64,000 nt of DNA, from assembly GCF_002735905.1 (NCBI RefSeq), contig NZ_PEBD01000005.1, forward strand, positions 186,001 to 250,000, read 5' to 3'. The notes below the pieces were generated by a model, which made no database searches, was not told the DNA's origin, and saw only the letters and a program-made list of their open reading frames with translations. The first letter of the stretch is position 1, and each line of letters starts with the position of its first letter. Positions 53,791 through 61,498 of the stretch are shown piece by piece. A program made the translations under genes and the position numbers. This stretch comes from Williamsia muralis. GTDB taxonomy: Bacteria; Actinomycetota; Actinomycetes; Mycobacteriales; Mycobacteriaceae.

Positions 53791-53946
53791 ATGACCGACA
53801 ACAAGAAGAAGTCAGAAGACAGCAAGGTCGAGGAGCCCAAGGGTGGGCGTCCCGGGCCTGTCGACGAGGGTGGCTCGGGCGGCATGGCAACGCGTGAGGT
53901 GACTCCCGAACTGGTTCATCGCGACGGCGAAGACAACGACGACTGA
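53791..53946 (+). CDS. 51-aa acidic small protein
   Basis: This short ORF begins with ATG and reads MTDNKKKSEDSKVEEPKGGR, then a Gly/Ser stretch and ends VTPELVHRDGEDNDD. Codon choice (mostly GC in third positions) and composition look like a real actinobacterial small hydrophilic protein. It lies 28 bases after the GAF-ANTAR stop, probably in the same transcript. There is no hydrophobic segment. No function can be assigned. Confidence 0.6.
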   Translation: MTDNKKKSEDSKVEEPKGGRPGPVDEGGSGGMATREVTPELVHRDGEDNDD

Positions 53947-54190
53947 CCCTCGCCACACAAGGGTCTTCCAGAAGCCACGTGGCTGGTATCCACGGAACCG
54001 TGACGGTTGCCGTTGCCGCACCTCGGCGGTGACTTGTTCCGTTCGCGTGAATTCATCGGGTGCGTGATCGCGAAGCCCGCTCAAACGGTGCCCGTCGACA
54101 GTTAAGCTCAGGCGGCGGACGCCGGGGAGAAGACTCGGCTGTGCCGTGGTAGACCCAGTGCAGTAAGCGCTTTCGGGCGCTCATCGTTGC

Positions 54191-54216
54191 GTCGTCCACG
54201 CAGCCCCGTGGACGAC
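54191..54216 (+). promoter_or_regulatory. stem-loop with six-base loop in hemerythrin leader
   Basis: GTCGTCCACG (54191-54200) and CGTGGACGAC (54207-54216) are perfect 10-base arms around CAGCCC. The structure ends 30 bases before the hemerythrin ATG. The gap 53947-54246 otherwise shows only AACCGT-G-ACGGTT at 53996-54008 and no gene. Confidence 0.5.
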
Positions 54217-54246
54217 GTGCCACGTCGACCCACGACTGGAGTGATC

Positions 54247-54747
54247 ATGTCCACAGACGCGATCGTCATTCTCAAGCAGGACCACAAGGACATCAAGAAG
54301 CTCTTCCGGGAATTCCGCGCCGCCGGTGAAGGCGCGACAAAAAAGAAGGGTGACATTGTCAACAAGATCATCGAGGCCCTCACCGTGCACACCTACATCG
54401 AGAACGAGGGCATGTACCCCGATGTGCGCAAACGCGTACCCGATGTCGAAGACGACATCCTCGAGTCCTACGAGGAGCACCACGTGGCGGACGTGTTGGT
54501 GATGGAACTCGCCGCGCTGAGCCCCGACAATGAGCGGTTCGACGCCAAGACAACCGTGCTGATCGAGAACGTCGAGCACCACATCGACGAGGAGGAATCA
54601 GAGTGGTTTCCCAAGGTGCGAGAGGCGTTGGGACGCAAGGAACTCCAGGAGCTCGGTGAGCACCTGCTCGAGTTGAAGAAAAAGGCGCCCCGTAGCCCGG
54701 CGCAGCCTTCGGCTCTCAAGAAGACGATCGACGCCGTCATCAAGTAA
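54247..54747 (+). CDS. hemerythrin-like di-iron protein (166 aa)
   Basis: A hemerythrin HHE-domain protein: H13 (LKQDHKDIKKLF), H48 (ALTVHTYIENEGMYP, with Glu52/54), H78 or 79 (YEEHHVADVLVMEL) and H111 or 112 (NVEHHIDEEESEWFP). These form the O2/NO-binding di-iron site. In mycobacteria such proteins are stress- or NO-linked. A Lys-rich tail follows. ATG 54247 with GGAG upstream is better than 54187, which lies in the leader hairpin. The strong terminator follows directly. Confidence 0.9.
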   Translation: MSTDAIVILKQDHKDIKKLFREFRAAGEGATKKKGDIVNKIIEALTVHTYIENEGMYPDVRKRVPDVEDDILESYEEHHVADVLVMELAALSPDNERFDAKTTVLIENVEHHIDEEESEWFPKVREALGRKELQELGEHLLELKKKAPRSPAQPSALKKTIDAVIK

Positions 54748-54755
54748 CGCGCCAG

Positions 54756-54795
54756 AGGCTGCGGCCACCGACCGACGAGTCGGTGGCCGCAGCCT
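54756..54795. terminator. 17-bp perfect hairpin terminator
   Basis: AGGCTGCGGCCACCGAC (54756-54772) and GTCGGTGGCCGCAGCCT (54779-54795) are perfect arms around a CGACGA loop. It lies between the convergent hemerythrin and malQ stop codons. Confidence 0.85.
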
Positions 54796-54797
54796 GT

Positions 54798-56960
54798 TCA
54801 GTCGGCCGCAGTGTGGCGCAGGGACCGCACGAGACGGGTAAAACGCGGGTGCTCTGCCAAGTCATCCACCAGTACCGCCTTGCCGTTCCCGTCGGCCAGC
54901 GGAACCGACCAGTTCGCGTACTGGCTCGAGTCGGTGCCCGGCTGGTTCTGGATGCGTCGCTCACCGACCGCATCGGTCAGTGCGACACCGAGCAGCAGAG
55001 ATGGGCTGCGTGTGATGAGCGAGTGCAGGGCAGCCACCGTCTGCTCCTCGTCTGCATCGGCTGGCAGCAATCCCCGCTCTCTGGCGACGTCGAGGATGGC
55101 CTCACGGTCACGGGCATCGTTCGCTCGCTCGATCGCCTCGTCCTGCTCCAGCAGGCCGAGTTCGGACCGCAGCCTGATGTGTTCTGCCGCGAGATAACCG
55201 GCAGTCGGCGGCAGATCGTGAGTGGTGACCGTGGTCAGGCACAGACGCCGGTACTCCTCAGGAGGAACGGGCGCATCCGGTCCGTGTTCGAACCAGAGAA
55301 TAGATGTGCCGAGGACCCCACGTTCACTGAGGTAGTCCTGCACGATCGGTTCGAACACGCCCAGGTCCTCGCCGATCACCACTGCTCCGGCCCGTTCGGC
55401 CTCCAGAACGAGAACTCCGATGAGGGCCTCGTAGTCGTAGTGGACGTACGCACCCGCTGCGGGCGACTCGCCTTCGGGAATCCACCACAACCGGAACAAT
55501 CCCAGGATGTGGTCGATGCGCAAACCTCCCGCACGTCGCAGGACCGTCCGGAGCATGTCGCGAAACGGGATGTAGCCTTGTTCCGCCAACTTCCATGGGT
55601 GCCAAGGCGGTTGGTTCCACAACTGGCCCTGCTGGTTGAACGCGTCGGGTGGGGCGCCGACCGACACACGGGGCGTCAGTGCATCTCCGAGTGCCCAAAC
55701 ATCGGCGCCGCCGTGCTGAACTCCCACCGCGAGGTCGTGGATGATGCCGATGCCCATTCCTGCCGCGACCGCCGTTGCTTGCGCGGTGGCGAGCTGTTCG
55801 TCACAGATCCATTGCAGCCAGCTGTAGAACGCGATCCGGTCGGCCAGTTTTCCTCGCAGCTCGGCGACCCGTGCCGGATCCCTCAGCGACTTACGCCATT
55901 TCGGACTGTCGGCTCCGAACTTCTCGACGAGGGCGCACCATGTGGCGAACTCGAGTAGACCTTCGCCTTCCTCCGCGAGGTAGCGCTCGAACTCGCCACG
56001 TCTGCGTGGGCTCAGCGGCACCGCGTGAATGGTCTCCAGCACTTCGAGTTTGGATCGGTACACAGAATTGCGGCGAATCTTGCTCGCGTCTCGGTTCCAC
56101 CGGGAGTACTTGTCGGCGAACTGCCGCATGGCTTGAAACTCGGCGCTGGGAAGACGTCCTGCTTCCGGGATGTCCTCGACCCTGACGTAGATGGGATTGA
56201 CGAACCGCCGGGTCGTCGGCAGATACGGGGACGTCTCGAGCGGGGGCTGCGGTTGTGCTGCGTGCAGGGGATTGGCCAAGACGAAGTCCGCGCCGTGCAC
56301 AGTACCTGCGATGTAGGCGATGTCGGCCAGATCGGACAGATCCCCGATCCCCCACGACCGTTCGGACCTCACCGAGTACAGCTGCGTTGTCAGGCCCCAC
56401 CGTTGCTTGGGCCCCAGCTTGTCGGCCGTTGTCAGACGCTTGGGCGTCACTGCGAGTGTGGTCTGCGCAAGGGTGCCGGTGCCCACCTCTGCGTGCAGGG
56501 TGTGCCACCCGGTGGGCAACCCGTGCGGCGTGGCGAACGTTGCGCGCCCGACCATTTCGCCGTCGACTTCCCTCGGATCCACCCAGATGTCCAGCTGCGG
56601 AGCGTCGAGCCGCTCGCCATCCTCGCTGATCACCCACACCGAGACCGGCTCTCCATGGGGCACGTGGACGGGAACAGCGACAACCGCGTCTTCGACCATG
56701 ACCACCACAGGCGGCAGGACCAGACGCCACGGTGCTTCATCGAGATCCTGGAGGGATCGACGGATCTCGCTCTCCGAGCCCGCCGCCACACCCAGGGCGG
56801 TCAAGATGTGACGCAGCGTGTCGTCGCTGACGGCCCGGCGTTCTTTGTCCCAGCCCTCATACGACGTGGCAACACCACACCGATCGGCCAGAGTTCTCAA
56901 CTGCTCGGCGTAACCCACCGCGCCGATGCTGCCAGGTTTCACAGGTCCCCGCTCGCCCAC
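54798..56960 (-). CDS. malQ: 4-alpha-glucanotransferase (amylomaltase), GH77
   Basis: Transfers alpha-1,4-glucan segments between maltodextrins in the cytoplasm. LRIDHILGLFRLWWIP contains the nucleophile Asp, VIGEDLGVF the acid/base Glu, and VTTHDLPPTAGY the third catalytic Asp, in GH77 order. NWSVPLADG closes the protein near the C-terminus. An N-terminal ~170-residue beta domain precedes the barrel, as in actinobacterial MalQ. The frame is open to 57218 but overlaps the molybdoenzyme gene; GTG at 56960 (or 56942) after GAGGGC or GGGGACC gives about 720 aa, normal for the group. Confidence 0.93.
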   Translation of the reverse strand: MGERGPVKPGSIGAVGYAEQLRTLADRCGVATSYEGWDKERRAVSDDTLRHILTALGVAAGSESEIRRSLQDLDEAPWRLVLPPVVVMVEDAVVAVPVHVPHGEPVSVWVISEDGERLDAPQLDIWVDPREVDGEMVGRATFATPHGLPTGWHTLHAEVGTGTLAQTTLAVTPKRLTTADKLGPKQRWGLTTQLYSVRSERSWGIGDLSDLADIAYIAGTVHGADFVLANPLHAAQPQPPLETSPYLPTTRRFVNPIYVRVEDIPEAGRLPSAEFQAMRQFADKYSRWNRDASKIRRNSVYRSKLEVLETIHAVPLSPRRRGEFERYLAEEGEGLLEFATWCALVEKFGADSPKWRKSLRDPARVAELRGKLADRIAFYSWLQWICDEQLATAQATAVAAGMGIGIIHDLAVGVQHGGADVWALGDALTPRVSVGAPPDAFNQQGQLWNQPPWHPWKLAEQGYIPFRDMLRTVLRRAGGLRIDHILGLFRLWWIPEGESPAAGAYVHYDYEALIGVLVLEAERAGAVVIGEDLGVFEPIVQDYLSERGVLGTSILWFEHGPDAPVPPEEYRRLCLTTVTTHDLPPTAGYLAAEHIRLRSELGLLEQDEAIERANDARDREAILDVARERGLLPADADEEQTVAALHSLITRSPSLLLGVALTDAVGERRIQNQPGTDSSQYANWSVPLADGNGKAVLVDDLAEHPRFTRLVRSLRHTAAD

Positions 56961-57009
56961 CGGGGTGCCCTCAGCAGTCTTGTCCTGGTCGCTGCCGACG
57001 GTGTTCGCT

Positions 57010-59121
57010 TCAGTCGCGGTATCGCGGGTCAAGTTGCTCCACAATCTTGTCCGGGCGCACGGGCAGGTCCCGCACGCGCACTCCTGTTGCATTGAAGACG
57101 GCGTTGGCGATGGCGGCCGCCGAACCGACGTTGCCGATCTCGCCGATGCCCTTGCTGCCCATGGGATTGATGTTGTCGTCCACCTCCTCGATCCAGACGG
57201 CCTCGATGTCTCGCACATCTGCGTGCGACGGCACGTGGTAGTCCGCGAGGTTCTCGTTCCCGAATCCGCCGTATTGCGCGTCCGGATGTCCTTCTTCCAT
57301 CAGCGCCATTCCCAGGCCGAAGGTCATTCCGCCGATGAGTTGAGAGCGGGCAAGACGTGGGTTGAGCACCTTGCCAACCGCGAACACGCCGAGCATGCGA
57401 TCAACCGTCACCTCGCCGGTGTCCACGTCGACCGCGACCTCCGCGAAGTGCGCACCGAACGCTTCACGATGGAGATCCGAGGCGGCTTCGACGTCGGCGG
57501 TGGTATCGGCGAACTGCTCGACGGGGCGATCGACCGGCCCGCTCCCGATGTTCTCGCGCAGCCCTTCACACGCCTTGTGGACAGCAAATCCCCAAGAAGA
57601 CGTTCCCGCTGACCCGCCGGCGCCCGGCGCCTTGGGAAGTGCACTGTCTCCCAGGTGAAGTCGCACCCTGTCCGCCTGCACCTGCAGTGCGTCGGCAGCA
57701 ATCTGGGTCAGTACGGTGCGAGCGCCGGTTCCGATGTCCGACGCGGCCACCGACACGTCGAAGGTGCCGTCCGGTTGAGCGACCGCGAGTGCTGTACTCG
57801 GTGAGGTCATCGTCGGATACGACGCCAGTGCCACGCCCATCCCTATCAGTGTGCGCCCCCGCCGATTGCTGCCGGGTGTGGGATCACGCCGCTCCCAGCC
57901 GAATTGGTCCGCGCCCTTGCGCAACACCGACACCACGTTCCGAGAACTGAAGGCAGACCCCGACGCCGGATCGACGTCGGGTTCGTTGCGGGTACGCAGC
58001 TCGATCGGATCAAGCCCTAGTTCGTACGCAAGTTCGTCGACCGCCGACTCGAGCGCGTAGATACCGGGAGATTCGCCGGGAGCGCGCATCCATCGTGGGG
58101 TCGACACGTCCAGTGCAGCCACTTCGTGGGTTGTCCTGATGTGCTCGGTGTCGTAGATGTGTCGCGTCGCCTCGGCGGTCTGTTCGACGAATTCAACGAT
58201 CTTCGATGTCTGTTGCACGGTGTCGTGACAAACGACCTCGAGGTTGCCTTCCCCGTCGGCGCCGAGGGCCACCCGGGAGAACGTGGGCGTCCGGTAGCCG
58301 ACAAAAGTGAACGTTGCCGATCGCGGAAGCACAACCCGGACGGGACGGCCGACGAACCTGGCGGCCATGGTGGCGAGGACGGCGTTGGGCCGAGTGCTCC
58401 CTTTGCCGCCGAACCCTCCCCCGACATGCTCGGCGATCACGCGAACGTTGTCGGGCTCGACATCGAACAAGGTCGCCAGATCGCCCTGCACACCCGACGG
58501 TGCCTGCGTCGAGTCCCAGACGGTCAGGGTCTCTCCGTCGTCGGTCTGTTCCCAGCTCGCAATGGTGGCGTGAGGCTCCATCGGTGCGTTGTGCATCGCG
58601 GGGGTCGAGTACCAGTGGTCGACCACGTGGGCGGCATCGGAGATGGCCGCCTCGGGATCCCCGCGGCGTGCCTCGGCGGGGAATCCCGCATTGACCTCTT
58701 CGGGTGTGTACCGAGCCGGGTGAGTGGCGTGCAGGACGTTGTCGAAAGCCTCGGCCCGCTCGTAGTCGACGTCGAGCGACTCGGCGGCAGCGCGCGCCTG
58801 TTCGACGGAAATCGCGATGACTGCCGCCACGATCTGCCCTCGGTAGTGCACGTCCGGACCCTGCAGTACATGGAGCTCGGCGTCCTCCGATTCACCCAGC
58901 CGAGGAGCGTTCCCATGCCACATCACGCCCAACACCCCCGGCATCTGCATGGCGGTGCCATCGTCGACGCCTGTCACCCGGCCGACGTTGATCTGCGCGC
59001 CGACGTGCACACAGTGGACGACCTGCTGACCAGGGGGCACGCGGTCGGCGGTGTAGTGCGCCGTGCCCCCCACCTTGTCCTGGGCTTCTATCCGGGCGTG
59101 CGCGGTTCCGAGTGAGGTCAT
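57010..59121 (-). CDS. molybdenum hydroxylase large subunit, PaoC/XdhB-type (703 aa)
   Basis: The Mo-cofactor-binding subunit of the xanthine dehydrogenase/aldehyde oxidoreductase family. EHVGGGFGGKGSTRPN is the MCD-binding G-G-G-F-G-G-K. Other signature loops are PGAGGSAGTSSW and, near the end, GSKGIGEIGNVGSAAAIANA with the catalytic Glu. Length is usual. It overlaps the FAD subunit gene by four bases. By domain plan the complex would oxidise an aldehyde or N-heterocycle; the substrate is not determined. No XdhC/PaoD insertion chaperone is in the window. Confidence 0.92.
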   Translation of the reverse strand: MTSLGTAHARIEAQDKVGGTAHYTADRVPPGQQVVHCVHVGAQINVGRVTGVDDGTAMQMPGVLGVMWHGNAPRLGESEDAELHVLQGPDVHYRGQIVAAVIAISVEQARAAAESLDVDYERAEAFDNVLHATHPARYTPEEVNAGFPAEARRGDPEAAISDAAHVVDHWYSTPAMHNAPMEPHATIASWEQTDDGETLTVWDSTQAPSGVQGDLATLFDVEPDNVRVIAEHVGGGFGGKGSTRPNAVLATMAARFVGRPVRVVLPRSATFTFVGYRTPTFSRVALGADGEGNLEVVCHDTVQQTSKIVEFVEQTAEATRHIYDTEHIRTTHEVAALDVSTPRWMRAPGESPGIYALESAVDELAYELGLDPIELRTRNEPDVDPASGSAFSSRNVVSVLRKGADQFGWERRDPTPGSNRRGRTLIGMGVALASYPTMTSPSTALAVAQPDGTFDVSVAASDIGTGARTVLTQIAADALQVQADRVRLHLGDSALPKAPGAGGSAGTSSWGFAVHKACEGLRENIGSGPVDRPVEQFADTTADVEAASDLHREAFGAHFAEVAVDVDTGEVTVDRMLGVFAVGKVLNPRLARSQLIGGMTFGLGMALMEEGHPDAQYGGFGNENLADYHVPSHADVRDIEAVWIEEVDDNINPMGSKGIGEIGNVGSAAAIANAVFNATGVRVRDLPVRPDKIVEQLDPRYRD

Positions 59122-60116
59122 CGCGATGCCTCCTGCTCATCGACCAGACCCATCAAGGCCTGCGTCACCACAGAGCGCACCAGCGGGATCTTGAAGCCGT
59201 TGGAGGACAACGGTTCAGCGTCGGCGAGCTCGGAATCCACAGCGCGGGCGAACTCGGCGCGGCCGACGGCCTGCCCCCGCAGCGCCTCCTCCGCTCGCCG
59301 AGCGCGCCAGGGCTTGTGCGCCACTCCGCCCAGCGCGATCCGCACGTCGGCGACAACCCCGTCCTCGACGTCGAGAATTGCGGCAACCGACACGAGCGCG
59401 AACGCGAACGAGGCGCGATCGCGGACTTTGCGATAGGTCGAGAATTGCGCAGCCGGGTTGTCCGGGATGGTCAGCGAGGTGACGAGGTCGTCTCGGTCCA
59501 GGGTCGTGTCCAGCTGTGGCTGCTCGCCCGGCAGCCGGTATAGGTCGTCGAAGGGAACCGAGCGCGGTCCGGCCGGTCCGAGGACATCGAGATCCGGCTC
59601 CAGGACGGCCATTGCCACGGCCATGTCCGAGGGATGCGTCGCAACGCACTTGTCGGACGCACCCAGGATCGCCATGTCGCGGTTGAGGCCGTTGACGGCC
59701 GAACAGCCCGTACCCGGTTCGCGTTTGTTACACGCCTTTCCCGGGTCCATGAAATAGGGGCACCGGGTGCGCTGGAACAGGTTTCCCCCGGTGGTCGCCA
59801 TGTTGCGGAGTTGTCCCGACGCGCCGGCCAGCAGCGCTTGCGACAGCACCGGATACCGCGACCGTACAAGCGGGTGGGCAGCGAGATCACTGTTGGGAAC
59901 GTTGGCGCCGATGCGGAGCGCTCCGGTCTCGGTGATGGTCACGTCGTCGAGTGGGAGTCCCCCGATGTCGACCAAGGTGGTGGGCGCGACAACACCCAAT
60001 TTCATGAGGTCGACGAGGTTGGTGCCACCGGCGAGTATTCGTGCCCCGGGATCGGACCCGAGACGCAGCATCGCCTCCTCTGTGTTCTGAGGCGTCGTGT
60101 ACTCAAAGGTCTTCAT
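59118..60116 (-). CDS. FAD-binding subunit with 4Fe-4S insertion, PaoB-like (332 aa)
   Basis: The FAD site is ARILAGGTNLVDLMKLGV with a typical second loop, TTGGNLFQRTRCPYF. An insertion with cysteines (RCPYF, then ACNKREPGTGCSAV) is the hallmark of PaoB-type subunits, which carry an extra 4Fe-4S cluster not found in xanthine dehydrogenase. SDKCVATHPSDMAVAM follows as in PaoB. ATG 60116 overlaps the 2Fe-2S stop (ATGA); the longer frame runs into that gene. It passes electrons between the Mo and Fe-S subunits. Confidence 0.92.
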   Translation of the reverse strand: MKTFEYTTPQNTEEAMLRLGSDPGARILAGGTNLVDLMKLGVVAPTTLVDIGGLPLDDVTITETGALRIGANVPNSDLAAHPLVRSRYPVLSQALLAGASGQLRNMATTGGNLFQRTRCPYFMDPGKACNKREPGTGCSAVNGLNRDMAILGASDKCVATHPSDMAVAMAVLEPDLDVLGPAGPRSVPFDDLYRLPGEQPQLDTTLDRDDLVTSLTIPDNPAAQFSTYRKVRDRASFAFALVSVAAILDVEDGVVADVRIALGGVAHKPWRARRAEEALRGQAVGRAEFARAVDSELADAEPLSSNGFKIPLVRSVVTQALMGLVDEQEASR

Positions 60117-60688
60117 GATGCGTCCTGCTCGGCGAGAACGTCTCCGGCGACGGAGCGCACAGCGGCCAGGATGTTGACGTAGGCGCCACACCGGCAGATG
60201 TTGCCGCTCAAACGCTCGCGGATCTCGTCGTCGTCGAGCACCCCGTCGTCCACGCCGGACGCCGGTGTCACCGCGCTGGGCCACCCGCGTTTGGCTTCGT
60301 CGAGCATGCCGACGGCCGAGCAGATCTGCCCGGGAGTGCAGTAGCCGCACTGGAAGCCATCGTGGTCGACAAACGCTTGCTGCAGATCGGTTCCGGACTC
60401 GAGGTCGGCGATGCCCTCGATGGTGGTGATGCGACGGTTCTGTGCCGCCACGGCAAAGATCAGGCAGCTCACCACCCGGCGCTCATCGATCAGAACCGTG
60501 CAGGCTCCGCATTGACCACGATCGCAACCCTTCTTCGAGCCCGTCAGGGACAGGTTGTCGCGTAGTGCATCCAAAAGTGTTGAGCGCGAATCGCATTGCA
60601 CGTCGAGATCGCGTCCGTTGACGTTCAGGGTGATCGTTTCGAGCAAGGTGTCGGAGGAATGATGGCACGATGAGGGCTGGTCGTCCAT
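60113..60688 (-). CDS. 2Fe-2S subunit of molybdenum hydroxylase, PaoA/XdhA-type (191 aa)
   Basis: Two 2Fe-2S clusters: the ferredoxin-like C-D-R-G-Q-C-G-A-C in GCDRGQCGACTVLID with a later C in VVSCLIF, and the helical GFQCGYCTPGQI plus NICRCGAY. The gene is first in the coupled 2Fe-2S, FAD, Mo order. PaoA in Escherichia coli has a Tat signal; this protein has no twin-Arg or hydrophobic N-terminus, so the complex should stay in the cytoplasm. A weak ribosome-binding site precedes ATG 60688. Confidence 0.93.
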   Translation of the reverse strand: MDDQPSSCHHSSDTLLETITLNVNGRDLDVQCDSRSTLLDALRDNLSLTGSKKGCDRGQCGACTVLIDERRVVSCLIFAVAAQNRRITTIEGIADLESGTDLQQAFVDHDGFQCGYCTPGQICSAVGMLDEAKRGWPSAVTPASGVDDGVLDDDEIRERLSGNICRCGAYVNILAAVRSVAGDVLAEQDAS

Positions 60689-60747
60689 TGGGGTGGTCTA
60701 CCCACGCGCATCTTGGCATAAACAGTTGTCGAACGGCGCCGGCCACC

Positions 60748-61137
60748 TCATCTGTCGGCGCGCGTATCCCGTCTCAACGGGTGATCCGCGGGTACCTCGA
60801 CAATGATGATCTTCAGTCCGTCCGGGTCGGCAATGTGCATTTCCACCAGTCCCCACGGCTCGGTGCGGGCTTCGCGGAGGATCGCGACGCCCCGACCTTC
60901 CAACTCCGACCTCGCGCCCGCCATGTCGCGGACCTGCAACCACAGGACGCAGCCCGGTGACGGATTGTCGCCTCCGGCCATGTGTGCCGCGACTTCGATG
61001 AGAGCGCTACCCGCGTGGAAGACGACGCCGCCGGGGTACTCACGTGCGATCGCCAGACCCAGCTGATCCCGGTAGAAGCGGACAGTCGCTTCGGGGTCGG
61101 ACGGCTGCACGATGACTCGACCACTGAGTACCTCCAT
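60748..61137 (-). CDS. VOC/glyoxalase-family protein (129 aa)
   Basis: A single VOC module: GRVIVQPSDPEATVRFYRDQ and a C-terminal PWGLVEMHIADPDGLKIIIV with the terminal metal-ligand Glu pattern. It shares the fold with the 15000 gene but with low obvious similarity. Function is not assigned; dioxygenase- or resistance-type roles are typical of the fold. It lies 59 bases from the start of the molybdoenzyme operon on the same strand and may be read with it. Confidence 0.85.
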   Translation of the reverse strand: MEVLSGRVIVQPSDPEATVRFYRDQLGLAIAREYPGGVVFHAGSALIEVAAHMAGGDNPSPGCVLWLQVRDMAGARSELEGRGVAILREARTEPWGLVEMHIADPDGLKIIIVEVPADHPLRRDTRADR

Positions 61138-61287
61138 GGGTCATGTCTACCGGACCGTACCGGTCCACCGAATGGTGCATGCCCCGATGGCGATGGACGG
61201 GGCTGGTATTGATGGAGGGGTGAGACAAACGGGCGAAGCGACGTTGTGTTCGTCCGACCTGATCGAACAACCCTGAGGAGTCCGACC

Positions 61288-61458
61288 ATGGGACAACCGA
61301 TTCCCGCCCCGGACCGACCGATTCCCGAACCGGGGACCGAGCCGCCCACACCCCCGGTGCCGTCGCCAGAACCCCCGCTCCCGACACCGGACCCGGTGCC
61401 GTCGCCCTCGCCGCAGCCCCCGAATCCCGATCCTTCCCCGGGTCCGACAATCATCTGA
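61288..61458 (+). CDS. 56-aa proline-rich protein
   Basis: ATG 61288 follows GAGGAG. The peptide is more than one third proline (GQPIPAPDRPIPEPGTEPPT, then PSPEPPLPTPDP), with no signal peptide or cysteine. Such runs occur as linkers or as free low-complexity peptides in actinobacteria. The clean ribosome-binding site argues that it is translated. The role is unknown. Confidence 0.6.
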   Translation: MGQPIPAPDRPIPEPGTEPPTPPVPSPEPPLPTPDPVPSPSPQPPNPDPSPGPTII

Positions 61459-61498
61459 ACGGCAGCTCGGACCGTCGAAGTCCGTGCGTTGAGCCGAG

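Noticed and set aside
54783-55958. 391-codon plus-strand ORF after hemerythrin
   Set aside because: Antisense of malQ and overlaps the terminator hairpin; the catalytic motifs are on the minus strand.
58126-59115. 329-codon plus-strand ORF
   Set aside because: Antisense of the molybdenum subunit, whose signatures are unmistakable.
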